Assembly (NCBI RefSeq): GCF_900215155.1
Contig: NZ_LT907980.1
Coordinates: forward strand, 2,418,001 to 2,482,000
Length of the DNA: 64,000 nt
Direction: 5' to 3'
DNA from: Marinobacter sp. LV10R510-11A
Lineage (GTDB): Bacteria > Pseudomonadota > Gammaproteobacteria > Pseudomonadales > Oleiphilaceae
The notes below the pieces were generated by a model. The model searched no databases and was not told where the DNA came from. It saw only the letters and a list, made by a program, of their open reading frames with translations. Position numbers and translations under genes: made by a program. Below, piece by piece: positions 30,569 through 39,383 of the stretch (positions are counted from its first letter, which is position 1; each line of letters starts with the position of its first letter).

Positions 30569-31088
30569 TATTCAAACCCTCAACCTTTGTTTGCCACTCA
30601 TGCTTCAACAGACCAAAGCACGCAACATCATGAAATTCTTTACCATCAAAGTGTTGATCTCGAAGATTTCCTTCTTTGGTGAAGCCCTGCGCTTTGTGAA
30701 ACGCTATCGACCGCTCGTTGAAGCCAAGTGCTTGGCCGCAAACCTTGTGCAGACCCAGTGTTCTGAACGCTATGGCCAACGCATGATTACCCAGTGATCG
30801 ACCTGTGCCTTTCGGGGCATGAGGAGTAAGGTAGAATCCCCAGTCTGCCACTTCCGGGCATCGCGTTCTGGTGAAATTAATAAACCCCAGGCCTTCCCCA
30901 TCCTTTTCATAAATCATTAGATCTATGGCCGGGTTAATACTTGCCCCGGCAAACCACTTACGGTGTTCATCCAGGCTAATCTCATGAGTGGTGTACATGT
31001 AACGACGAACCTCTGGATGATTGCGCCATTCCAACACTTGCTCGAGATCCCCTTCAGTCATAGTTCGAAGTCTGTATTCGTCGGTCAT
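30561..31088 (-). CDS. pseH: UDP-4-amino-sugar N-acetyltransferase PseH
   Basis: GNAT-family acetyltransferase that acetylates the 4-amino group of the pseudaminic acid precursor. The GNAT fold shows YRLRTMTEGDLEQVLEWRNH, GFINFTR, PKGTGRSLGNHALAIAFRTL (acetyl-CoA loop) and FNERSIAFHKAQGFTKEG. I chose the ATG at 31088, preceded by GAGAGG and overlapping the pseG stop (ATGA), giving 175 residues. It overlaps pseI by 8 bases. Confidence 0.9.
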   Translation of the reverse strand: MTDEYRLRTMTEGDLEQVLEWRNHPEVRRYMYTTHEISLDEHRKWFAGASINPAIDLMIYEKDGEGLGFINFTRTRCPEVADWGFYLTPHAPKGTGRSLGNHALAIAFRTLGLHKVCGQALGFNERSIAFHKAQGFTKEGNLRDQHFDGKEFHDVACFGLLKHEWQTKVEGLNNE

Positions 31089-32194
31089 TGCGACCTCTCG
31101 GGCAAAGACATCATGGACTGCACAACGCAGGAGACACCCTTTCCACTGGTTATCCGTGCCGCAGCACTGCTCATTCGCCTCAGGCAATCTGGTTTTCTAA
31201 CTTTGGCTAGCTCCGAAGGCAAAGCCGCCCGAGCCTCTTTGAGGTCAGCGACTGTTAGCACCGCCCCAGCCGCTTCAAGGGCGCTGGCTCCGGAAGCCTG
31301 GTTTTCGGCCAAAATTACCAGTACCGCAGGTAAACCCAAACAACAACGCTCCCAGGAAGTCCCCCCCGCAGCGCCAATCGATAAATCCGCCAGACACATC
31401 CGCTCAGCCATATCACAGACATTCACGTTAACTGTTGCCTTGAAGGGCAATCGAGAAGCCTGGTCCGTAACCTCCTGCAGATAGGGAGCAGCCGAGCCCA
31501 TGATGATATCCAGGTGGGTGTCACTAGGCAGGGTTGTTTCAGCCAAGGCATCTAGAACTTGCCCGGTTACGTTGGTTCGATCCACGCCGCCTAAGGAGAT
31601 CAGGATACGCTTTATCTCTGACTGCGCCCGGCGTTTCAGGCTGCGCTCCCGTAGTTCAGCAAATTCCGGGCGCAACAGTGCATATTCCGGCCCAATCAAT
31701 CGCATACAATCTTTCGGCACCCACCCATCGTAGTCAGAAGCATTGCGGCCAAGGTTCTGATCCAGCAGTAATGCACACGTATGGCTTCGATTCGCCAGAT
31801 CGTCAATCACCAAAATTCGACCGCCCAACTTGGCTACTTCCCGCTCCCAGCACGCATCCAGGGCGTAGTGGTCTACAACCAGCCAGTCAGCTTTGAATGG
31901 CATAAGAGCTTCAACGGTCTGTTCTACATCTTGCTGCCAAGTTACACCTAACCAATCCGCATAGGTAGTCGGTTCTTTGCGTGCTGAATCAAACCCAGGG
32001 GCACCATCAGTTGGCAACATGGTGAGTTCGTATCCTTTGCCTGAAATCAACGCACCCAAGTGGCCCTTATGCTCACGACAAATAAACTGGCACTCGTGCC
32101 CCCGTCCGGTCAGCTCATCAGCCAGAGTAAGGCACCGCATAATGTGGCCGGTGCCAATCTGAACGGAGGCATCGGCGCGAAAGGCAATCTTCAC
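31085..32194 (-). CDS. pseG: UDP-sugar hydrolase PseG
   Basis: Removes UDP from UDP-2,4-diacetamido-2,4,6-trideoxy-L-altrose. The N-terminus has the family motif ADASVQIGTGHIMRCLTLAD with the catalytic-type His, and the GT-B-like C-terminal half has ISLGGVDRTNVTGQVLDAL and SIGAAGGTSWERCCLGLPAV. I chose GTG at 32194 because it overlaps the pseF stop (GTGA), giving 369 residues. That is longer than Campylobacter PseG (274), similar to other proteobacterial forms. Both ends are coupled to neighbours. Confidence 0.9.
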   Translation of the reverse strand: MKIAFRADASVQIGTGHIMRCLTLADELTGRGHECQFICREHKGHLGALISGKGYELTMLPTDGAPGFDSARKEPTTYADWLGVTWQQDVEQTVEALMPFKADWLVVDHYALDACWEREVAKLGGRILVIDDLANRSHTCALLLDQNLGRNASDYDGWVPKDCMRLIGPEYALLRPEFAELRERSLKRRAQSEIKRILISLGGVDRTNVTGQVLDALAETTLPSDTHLDIIMGSAAPYLQEVTDQASRLPFKATVNVNVCDMAERMCLADLSIGAAGGTSWERCCLGLPAVLVILAENQASGASALEAAGAVLTVADLKEARAALPSELAKVRKPDCLRRMSSAAARITSGKGVSCVVQSMMSLPERSQ

Positions 32195-32895
32195 TGCAAA
32201 CCACCTGCGGCCTGCATCACCCGGAACATCCACTCTGCCCGGGCCCAGTCTTCGGGGGTATCGATATCTTGCACCCGATGACGCGGGAGTTTTACAGGAA
32301 CGGACGCTTCACTAAAAATTGCTCGCTCTTCCTGCCAGGCCTGAGCTGTACCCCAGTAAAACTGCCCCGCATCGTGCCAGGCTTCTTCTAGATCCTGTGA
32401 GCGGGTGCTGAAATGCTCTGGGTTGAGCATGGCTACTCGGCCGCTTTCAGTAATACGAACAGCTCGTTGTATCGGGAATGCATAACTGGTTACGGAAAAA
32501 GCGTAACTGCATTTGGACTGCTGAATCAATTCCCAGCCACGGCGGAGGTCGCCTGAGGTAACAAAGGGGGCGGTGGCGTATAGGCAACAGGCATAATCTA
32601 CCACCGCGCCGTGCTCACTAAGCCATTCCACCGCGTGACGAATAACCGGTAAGGTTCCAGCATAATCATCGGACAATTCTGGAGGCCGCATAAAAGGGAC
32701 TGTCGCACCCCAGTCCCTGGCAACATTAGCAATCTCGGCATCATCCGTAGAGACAATGACCTTATCAAAACACCCACTCGCCTTAGCTGCCTCGATGGAC
32801 CAGGCAATCATAGGCTTGCCATGAAACACTTTAATGTTCTTGCGGGGAATGCGCTTGCTGCCGCCTCGAGCGGGGATGATGGCTACACGATGCAT
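32191..32895 (-). CDS. pseF: Pseudaminic acid cytidylyltransferase PseF
   Basis: Activates pseudaminic acid to CMP-pseudaminic acid, the donor for transfer. The CMP-NeuAc-synthetase signature IIPARGGSKRIPRKNIKVF is at residues 6-24, followed by VIVSTDDAEIA. The C-terminus has the typical DIDTPEDWARAEWMF. The 234 residues match the family. The ATG follows the pseC stop with no gap, and the stop overlaps pseG. Confidence 0.93.
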   Translation of the reverse strand: MHRVAIIPARGGSKRIPRKNIKVFHGKPMIAWSIEAAKASGCFDKVIVSTDDAEIANVARDWGATVPFMRPPELSDDYAGTLPVIRHAVEWLSEHGAVVDYACCLYATAPFVTSGDLRRGWELIQQSKCSYAFSVTSYAFPIQRAVRITESGRVAMLNPEHFSTRSQDLEEAWHDAGQFYWGTAQAWQEERAIFSEASVPVKLPRHRVQDIDTPEDWARAEWMFRVMQAAGGLQ

Positions 32896-34065
32896 TCAAT
32901 CTTCGCCTCCAGCCAAAGCATGCCTTAACGCACTAACAACTTGATCCTGCTGGTCGTCCGTCAAACCTTGGTACATCGGTATACTAATCGCCTCACGGTA
33001 GTAAACCATCGCCTCTGGAAAATCTTCCGCCTCAAAGCCCATAGCTTGATAATACGGCTGAGTATGCACAGGGATGTAGTGCAGGTTTACACCAATACCC
33101 TGCTCACGGAGAGATTCGAATACTTGACGATGTAACTTACTGATCTTGTTTAGTTGTAGGCGAATAACATACAGGTGTAAGCCGGAATAGCTGTCTGGAT
33201 GCTGCCAAGGTATCGTTACAGGTAAGGTTGCCAGCAATTCATCGTATCGTTTTGCCAACTCATGCCTGCGAGCTACAAAGGCATCCAGTCGATCCACTTG
33301 GCTCACGCCCAAGGCTGCCTGCAGTTCCGTCATCCGATAGTTGAAGCCAAGATCCACCTGCTGATAATACCAGGGGCCGTCTGGCTCACTGGTCATCAGG
33401 GCCGGGTCTCGAGTAATACCATGGCTGCGCAGCAGGTTCATTTTTTCAGCCAACGCTGCATCGTTTGTAAGCGCCATACCACCTTCGGCCGTAGTCACAA
33501 TTTTGACCGGGTGGAAACTGAACACGGTTATGTCGCTGTAGCGGCAATTGCCGATAAACTCGCCCTGGTATTTTCCACCAATCGCGTGGGAGGCATCTTC
33601 AATGACTTTGAAACCATACTCTGTCGCGAGAGCGCCAATGGCTTTCATATCGCACGGCTGGCCGCACAAGTGAACCGCCACAACCACCTTGGGTAGCCGG
33701 TTTTCCTTTTTTGCCAGTTCAAGCTTTGCCTTCAGGGCCATTGGGCACAGGTTGTAGGTTTGCGGGTCTATGTCGACAAAATCGATCTTTGATCCGCAAT
33801 ACAGCCCACAGTTGGCAGAGGCCACAAAGGTAACGGGGGTGGTCCATAGCCAGTCGCCGTGCTTAAGGCCAAGTGCCAAGCAGGCGATGTGCAGAGCGGA
33901 GGTTGCGCTGTTCACTGCCAAAGCATGATCGGCACCTACATGGCTCGCAACGGTTTGCTCAAACTTCGGCACCATGGGGCCCTGAGTCAAAAAATCCGAC
34001 GTCAAAACCGCCACTACCGCATCGATGTCAGCTTGGTTAATGTCCTGCTTACCGTAAGGAATCAT
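32896..34065 (-). CDS. pseC: UDP-sugar aminotransferase PseC
   Basis: PLP-dependent DegT/DnrJ/EryC1-family aminotransferase that aminates the C4 keto sugar made by PseB. Family blocks are YGKQDINQADIDAVVAVL, AVNSATSALHIACLALG, EDASHAIGGKYQG and the PLP lysine in FSFHPVKIVTTAEGG. Its 389 residues match PseC (about 375-390). It starts 2 bases after the pseB stop and abuts pseF. Confidence 0.93.
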   Translation of the reverse strand: MIPYGKQDINQADIDAVVAVLTSDFLTQGPMVPKFEQTVASHVGADHALAVNSATSALHIACLALGLKHGDWLWTTPVTFVASANCGLYCGSKIDFVDIDPQTYNLCPMALKAKLELAKKENRLPKVVVAVHLCGQPCDMKAIGALATEYGFKVIEDASHAIGGKYQGEFIGNCRYSDITVFSFHPVKIVTTAEGGMALTNDAALAEKMNLLRSHGITRDPALMTSEPDGPWYYQQVDLGFNYRMTELQAALGVSQVDRLDAFVARRHELAKRYDELLATLPVTIPWQHPDSYSGLHLYVIRLQLNKISKLHRQVFESLREQGIGVNLHYIPVHTQPYYQAMGFEAEDFPEAMVYYREAISIPMYQGLTDDQQDQVVSALRHALAGGED

Positions 34066-34067
34066 GA

Positions 34068-35066
34068 TTAGATCTTACCAATTTTGCTGTAATTTCGACT
34101 GATCCACGCTTGAAGCTCTTCGCCTGACATCCACTCCGCATTGGTGTCGCTAGCGTATACGTAGCCTTCCGGTACCCGCTTACCATCTTTAATTCGATTT
34201 TCGCAGGTGCCCCAGTCATTAATGTTCGGCAAAATCTTGAAGTGCTCAGGGTACTCATAGGTGAAATAGGAATCTTCGGCTCCGATCATCTGCTCGTGCA
34301 GCTTCTCCCCCGGGCGAATACCAACCACTTCCTGCTTGGCCTCTGGCGCGACCACGCTGGCCAGATCTGCCATATTCATAGACGGAATCTTCTTGACGTA
34401 GATCTCTCCGCCCACCATATCTTCAAATGCGTGCCATACCAGCTCTACACCCTGCTCCAGGCTGATCATGAAGCGGGTCATTCTCGGATCGGTTATGGGG
34501 AGGACGCCTTTGTCTTTGATAGACATAAAAAACGGAATCACTGAACCACGGGAGCCCATAACATTGCCATAACGAACAACTGAAAATTTAGTCTGATGCC
34601 CCCCTGCGTATGAATTGCCAGCCACAAATAATTTATCAGAGGCTAGCTTGGTGGCACCGTACAGGTTGATTGGGCTGCTGGCCTTATCAGTAGAAAGTGC
34701 AACGACACCTTTGACACCCTTGTCAATGGCTGCATCAATAAGGTTCATGGCGCCGTGGATGTTGGTCTTTATGCATTCAAACGGATTGTACTCTGCAGTC
34801 GGCACGATCTTGGTTGCCGCCGCATGTACAACATAATCCACCCCATCCAGCGCACGATACAGCCGGTCTTTATCGCGCACATCACCGATGAAGAATCGCA
34901 GGCGGTCGTCTCCCTGGAACAGCTTGGCCATTTCCCACTGTTTCATTTCATCCCTGGAAAACACGATGATTTTCTTGGGGTTGTACTTTTCCAGCGTCAT
35001 TGGGATGAACTTGTGACCAAAGGAGCCTGTGCCGCCAGTTATTAAAATAGTGGACTCAGAAATCAT
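34068..35066 (-). CDS. pseB: UDP-GlcNAc 4,6-dehydratase (inverting) PseB
   Basis: First step of pseudaminic acid synthesis: C5-inverting dehydration of UDP-GlcNAc. An NAD(P)-binding Rossmann motif is present (ILITGGTGSFGHKF), with the SDR-type catalytic Y-x3-K in NLYGATKLASDKLF, and YGNVMGSRGSVIPFF. I chose the ATG at 35066, preceded by AAGAGG, giving 332 residues, as in FlaA1/PseB. It starts 10 bases after the KpsS-like gene, so that gene heads or joins the pse operon. Confidence 0.94.
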   Translation of the reverse strand: MISESTILITGGTGSFGHKFIPMTLEKYNPKKIIVFSRDEMKQWEMAKLFQGDDRLRFFIGDVRDKDRLYRALDGVDYVVHAAATKIVPTAEYNPFECIKTNIHGAMNLIDAAIDKGVKGVVALSTDKASSPINLYGATKLASDKLFVAGNSYAGGHQTKFSVVRYGNVMGSRGSVIPFFMSIKDKGVLPITDPRMTRFMISLEQGVELVWHAFEDMVGGEIYVKKIPSMNMADLASVVAPEAKQEVVGIRPGEKLHEQMIGAEDSYFTYEYPEHFKILPNINDWGTCENRIKDGKRVPEGYVYASDTNAEWMSGEELQAWISRNYSKIGKI

Positions 35067-35076
35067 CTCAAACCTC

Positions 35077-36582
35077 TTAGGATGCATTAGTGTCTATCGA
35101 ACGCTTTATATAATTGACCGTCCTCAGCACGTCTTCTCTTGATTGTTTTTTAAAGAGTCCGTGGATATCAGCCTTGATAGCATAATTTCCAAAATATTTA
35201 CATAGGTCTGCTGACTCAACTGGACTCGCATTTGGGGCGTTCAAGCTGGAAACCAGCTTTGAACGCATGTTATCAAAGTCGAGCTTGTTGGCTTGCGGGA
35301 AATTCTGATACCAGGCTCCACCAAAATGAAAGCTGGTTTTCCTGTTAACTATAGCCTCCCACCCCGCCGTGCCAGTTATTGTAACGACACCTTCAGCATG
35401 CTTAATCAGTGAAATTGAAGGTACGGACATATCACATAACAAAACATTTGGCAGATGAGAAATTGCCTCCCAGCACCCTAAGTATCTTCCTTGCCCGCCA
35501 TACAACATCTTAGCATATTGAGAGGGATGCTCTTTTACCACCAATTTGACACCATCAGGCAGGGCCTTGCTCAGCTCTCGAATCACATAGAACTGATCCG
35601 ACGCCTCACCTCCTAAAGGAGTTGTCGTTAGCTCTGGCTGGTAATGAAGCGGAAAATATATAAACTTACACAAACTCTCAGGGACAAGCTTACTTGAAAA
35701 ACTCGAGTACTCTCCTTTCAACTCTTTTTTCTTTCTATTTTGCATAACCTTAAGACGAGAGATATCAAAAACCCCAAGCTTACCTATTCGATAAAACCCT
35801 TCATAACATTTAATCGTTTTATATTTATTGCTCGCCGAAAACGCCAATTTTAAACTAACTCCAGGCTTTAAAAATTTAAATAAAGCGCCGAAAAAATGAT
35901 AGGGAACAGAAGCATATTTATTAGATTCCAAAAACAGACGCAAAGATTTTTGCCTTTTTGACTGCGCTTTCATATACCAAGGCTGCTGGTGTTTTTCAAA
36001 AATAAACTTTTCAACAGACTCAAAGTATAAGTTATCAATTAAATTAGCGTTTTCCTCTACGAAATCGCTGCGAAGCGCCCCCCCACCCAGCTCTTCAGTA
36101 ATATAATTCCACCCGACAACGGACGAAACATTAAACATTAAAACCTTAACGCCCTTACGCCTAGCGCATAAATAAAGAGGATAGTCATAAGGAAGATGAG
36201 GTGTATTAGAGAAAAAAACCAAATCAATATTAAAATTATCAAGCACGAAAGACCAATAAGCTAACTGCCGTTTAAAGAGATCGTCTCGCTCTGAAAAGGA
36301 AAAATAGCAACTACCATCTACTCTATCAAGAATCTTCAAATAATTATAATATTCAACCCTAGTAACCCAACTAAGGCTTAATGAATCAGCCTTTGCTTCC
36401 CACCCAGGTACACAACCCTGAAGCGAAAACGCTTCCCACACATCATGGAAGAAGCAGTTGGTTTTTTTTGACACTACCTTGTTAGAGCCAACCCAATACA
36501 CTGGCTTAAACGCACTCCCTTTCAGTTGGTCAAAAACATCGAGCCAAAACTTATTCTTTGCTGCTGAGCACAAAACATTCAT
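35077..36582 (-). CDS. KpsS/KpsC-like capsule-type glycosyltransferase, candidate pseudaminic acid transferase
   Basis: A 501-residue protein without membrane segments. The C-terminal half (about residues 300-470) has YFPLHYQPELTTTPLGGEA, LVVKEHPSQ (an HP motif) and TITGTAGWEAIVNR, matching the capsule-synthesis (KpsS/KpsC-type) GT-B fold, which uses CMP-Kdo. From memory, KpsS-type proteins have been proposed as pseudaminic acid transferases in Acinetobacter capsule loci, so this is a candidate for that job. The N-terminal half is not recognised. The DNA is AT-rich, unlike the pse genes. I chose the ATG at 36582; an upstream start in the same frame is less likely. Confidence 0.65.
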   Translation of the reverse strand: MNVLCSAAKNKFWLDVFDQLKGSAFKPVYWVGSNKVVSKKTNCFFHDVWEAFSLQGCVPGWEAKADSLSLSWVTRVEYYNYLKILDRVDGSCYFSFSERDDLFKRQLAYWSFVLDNFNIDLVFFSNTPHLPYDYPLYLCARRKGVKVLMFNVSSVVGWNYITEELGGGALRSDFVEENANLIDNLYFESVEKFIFEKHQQPWYMKAQSKRQKSLRLFLESNKYASVPYHFFGALFKFLKPGVSLKLAFSASNKYKTIKCYEGFYRIGKLGVFDISRLKVMQNRKKKELKGEYSSFSSKLVPESLCKFIYFPLHYQPELTTTPLGGEASDQFYVIRELSKALPDGVKLVVKEHPSQYAKMLYGGQGRYLGCWEAISHLPNVLLCDMSVPSISLIKHAEGVVTITGTAGWEAIVNRKTSFHFGGAWYQNFPQANKLDFDNMRSKLVSSLNAPNASPVESADLCKYFGNYAIKADIHGLFKKQSREDVLRTVNYIKRSIDTNAS

Positions 36583-36683
36583 TAATTTAACGCCTTTAGG
36601 GCTGGACTCAAGCTCGAACCGCATGGATGTAGAAACAGTAACTCGGGAGCTAATCGCTGCTCAGAGAGTTGATTACCGGTCAT

Positions 36684-37574
36684 TCAGTTATGCATCCGAT
36701 CCCGCCTTCGCGACTGCCAAACCCGCAACCAGGTTCTAAGCCGGCTCCGGGTTTCATTCCCACTGTAACGCCCTTTCGCAACATGCCTGATTCTAAATAC
36801 TCCAGGAATAGACACAGGCTCGCCCTGGCTACGCAGCAACCAGCGGAAGGCGCGATCTTCGTGGCACTTTGCAAAGCTCTCTACAGGCTGCTGATACAGC
36901 CGGATGTTTCGGCAGTATCCTACGGCTCTGCAAACATCTCCATGGGCAATCTGAAGTGGGCCGGTAGCCTTGGATATCCGTCGGGAGGTAAAAGATGTCG
37001 TGTCTATATCCAGTACTTGTGGCTCAGTAGAGCCCGCCTGGAGCATAGGGTTGTTTTCCGTCAGCAGATCGGTTGTTCGCTCAATTTCCGGAAACAACAG
37101 CGCATCTTGCCTCCCCTTTAAAACCTCAGCGAGAGCGTCTAGGCAATTGTCGCGAAGCATTAAGTCGCAATCTGTGAACCAGACCCAGTCGGCTTTCGTG
37201 GCCAGTGCTGCCCGGTTTCGGCCGATCGCGCGGCGAAAGAGCTGCTGCTTTGGCAGCGGCTGCCAGTTCCAGCTAACGCCAGGCACAACCTGCTCACTGA
37301 AAAAATCCAGCAGCGCTTTGGTTTTAGTATCTTCCGGGCTGTAGAAAACCGTCATGATCACATCAAGCTTTTTTGGAGGAAAAAGCACGACCGAACTGAG
37401 CTGGTACACAAGAAAATGAGAGTAGTTCCAGCAGTGGCTAACCACTTCAACCTTGAGGTGCCCCTTACGGGCTGCCCGATCACTTTCTAGCGGCAGATCC
37501 GGTTCAAACCATTGGGGCGGTATCCAGCCACCTGCAGCAAATCGAAAAAAAACCAATTGGATTAGATTCCACAT
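36684..37574 (-). CDS. Glycosyltransferase family 2-like protein
   Basis: A 296-residue GT-A type protein. The DxD motif is in WVWFTDCDLMLRDNCL (about residues 132-134), preceded by KQQLFRRAIGRNRAALATKA, a typical GT2 arrangement. Near the end, ESFAKCHEDRAFRWLLRSQG resembles the ED motif region. The C-terminus is Arg-rich. It may add a sugar to the same glycan. It is divergent from the lipid A acyltransferase gene and about 100 bases upstream of the KpsS-like gene, so it may start the operon. Specificity is unknown. Confidence 0.75.
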   Translation of the reverse strand: MWNLIQLVFFRFAAGGWIPPQWFEPDLPLESDRAARKGHLKVEVVSHCWNYSHFLVYQLSSVVLFPPKKLDVIMTVFYSPEDTKTKALLDFFSEQVVPGVSWNWQPLPKQQLFRRAIGRNRAALATKADWVWFTDCDLMLRDNCLDALAEVLKGRQDALLFPEIERTTDLLTENNPMLQAGSTEPQVLDIDTTSFTSRRISKATGPLQIAHGDVCRAVGYCRNIRLYQQPVESFAKCHEDRAFRWLLRSQGEPVSIPGVFRIRHVAKGRYSGNETRSRLRTWLRVWQSRRRDRMHN

Positions 37575-37780
37575 AGTCGTTGCCTAGACCACTTCTGATG
37601 CTTGCGCCCGATTAAAGGATCAAATTTCCTTCCGGCGACGTTCCTGAAAGGCCAGAATTCTATCACGGAGCCCCCTCAAAAACAGAAAACCCCGCCACCA
37701 ACACGGCAACTCTCAACTTGTGCGCGCCAAGGGACAATGGTACTTTTCTGCTTTGCTTCCTACTGATTGGATATTTTCTT

Positions 37781-38659
37781 GTGTCCGGCAAACTCATTAA
37801 ACTGGCTTTTCGCTTACTTTCCCTACTCCGCTTGCGCCAGGCTCAGCGCCTAGGCAGATTTCTAGGCGGCATGGCCTGGAAGCTGGGCAGCCGTTCAGCG
37901 GAAACCACTCGCCAAAACCTGGGTGCTTGCTACCCGTACCTGTCCGATGCTCAGGTAGATAAGCTGGGCAGCCAAAGCCTCCGCGAAACGGGTGCGACAG
38001 CCTTGGAAATTCCCATCATGTGGGAGTGGCCGGTTGAACGCTGTCTTGGCCTGATAAAGGAGATTGAGGGAGAAGAGCTGCTTAACGACTACAAGGCTGA
38101 CGGCAAAGGCTTGCTGCTGCTTGCACCGCATCTTGGGAACTGGGAACTGGCGGGGCTATTCTTTGCCTCACGCTATAAGATGGCAGCACTTTACAGCCCC
38201 CCTAACCGCCCAGAACTTGAAGACTACATCAAGAAAGTTCGGAGCCGCAGCGGCTCTGAACTTGTTGCCACAGACAGGCGAGGCATCATGCGCCTCTTGG
38301 CTATTCTGCGCGGGGGCGGTGTCGTTGGTGTACTGCCCGATCAAACCCCGCGACAGGAAGGTGGCGAGTTTGCGCCGTTTTTTGGTATCCCTACGGCTAC
38401 TATGACGCTCGCCTCGAAGCTGATCCATAAAACCGGTGCCCACCCGCTGATTACCTTTGCACAGCGACTGCCCGGGGGCGAAGGTTTCAAAATTGTAATA
38501 CGCCGAGCAGAAGCGGGCATGGCATCAACGGATATGTCGAAATCGCTTAGCGCACTGAACCGTTCAGTTGAAAGCTGCATTGAACTGGCGCCGGAGCAGT
38601 ATCAGTGGGAGTACAAGCGCTTTCGCCGAACCGCCCCTGGCGAAACATCGGTATACTGA
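37781..38659 (+). CDS. Lipid A lauroyl/myristoyl acyltransferase family (LpxL/HtrB-like)
   Basis: Inner-membrane enzyme of the LpxL/LpxM family that adds a secondary acyl chain to lipid A. The H-x4-E motif is in APHLGNWELAGL. The stretches RRGIMRLLAILRGGGVVGVL and DQTPRQEGGEFAPFFG match the acceptor-binding region. I propose GTG at 37781 (292 residues, starting MSGKLIKLAFRLLSLL); TTG at 37718 would give 313 residues and no better ribosome site. It abuts convergent kdkA end to end with no gap. Confidence 0.88.
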   Translation: MSGKLIKLAFRLLSLLRLRQAQRLGRFLGGMAWKLGSRSAETTRQNLGACYPYLSDAQVDKLGSQSLRETGATALEIPIMWEWPVERCLGLIKEIEGEELLNDYKADGKGLLLLAPHLGNWELAGLFFASRYKMAALYSPPNRPELEDYIKKVRSRSGSELVATDRRGIMRLLAILRGGGVVGVLPDQTPRQEGGEFAPFFGIPTATMTLASKLIHKTGAHPLITFAQRLPGGEGFKIVIRRAEAGMASTDMSKSLSALNRSVESCIELAPEQYQWEYKRFRRTAPGETSVY

Positions 38660-39376
38660 TCAGCCACCAAGGTAGCCTGCAAGAAAGTCCTGCCAGAGCT
38701 GCGTTCGCTCCTCAGCACCCAGCTGCTCAAGACACTTCTTCACCGAACGTTCAAGCCGACTGATATTTTTCGCCTTCCAGCCGTCGGCGGCCTGCTCGGG
38801 CATCATGCGTCCTCGATCAAAATCAATCAGGTACACCTGGTCTGCAACCAGTATGTTCATGCAGTTCAAATCAGCGTGAAATACACCGGCATTGTGAAAG
38901 CGGCGCACACAAGCGCCCGCCGCATGCCATGTCTCACCACTGGAGACATCTCTTACACATTCAGAGAGCGGCACTGCATCGGGGATTCGGCGAATAATCA
39001 GTGATGCATGGTAAAGCAGAGGCCCGCGCAAACAATAGCCGGCGGCGATAGGCTCGGGTACCGGCAAACCCTTCTTGAGGAGCTTGTTCAACAACCGGAA
39101 TTCAGCGAGCGACCGAACAGCATCCGTATGGGTGAATACGTAAGCTCGTCGGATATAGCGCCCAGGCAATCCTCCGCGGCAAAAGTGCCGCAAAACAAGT
39201 TCGCCACAAGGTGCATGAACAAACCAAGCGGCGCCTCGACCACCTTTGGTGACGATAACCGCTTGTTCACCCCAGAATACCGGGTCAAACCAGGCTTCCT
39301 GGAAGCTCTCTCTGACGGCATGGGACACAAGATAACCGCCAGTGTCGCCAATGTGTTTGGTATAGTTTGTCCCCAC
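38660..39376 (-). CDS. kdkA: Kdo kinase KdkA (WaaP/KdkA family)
   Basis: Kinase-fold enzyme that phosphorylates Kdo of the inner core at O-4. A 238-residue protein with family blocks LVLRHFCRGGLPGRYIRRAY, a catalytic-loop variant FHADLNCMNILV and the DFG-equivalent LIDFDRGRMM. From memory, KdkA is typical of species with one phosphorylated Kdo, such as Haemophilus and Vibrio. The start is GTG at 39376, without an evident ribosome site, 7 bases after ilvE, with which it may be co-transcribed. It abuts the convergent acyltransferase gene. Confidence 0.88.
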   Translation of the reverse strand: MGTNYTKHIGDTGGYLVSHAVRESFQEAWFDPVFWGEQAVIVTKGGRGAAWFVHAPCGELVLRHFCRGGLPGRYIRRAYVFTHTDAVRSLAEFRLLNKLLKKGLPVPEPIAAGYCLRGPLLYHASLIIRRIPDAVPLSECVRDVSSGETWHAAGACVRRFHNAGVFHADLNCMNILVADQVYLIDFDRGRMMPEQAADGWKAKNISRLERSVKKCLEQLGAEERTQLWQDFLAGYLGG

Positions 39377-39383
39377 AGGGGCA

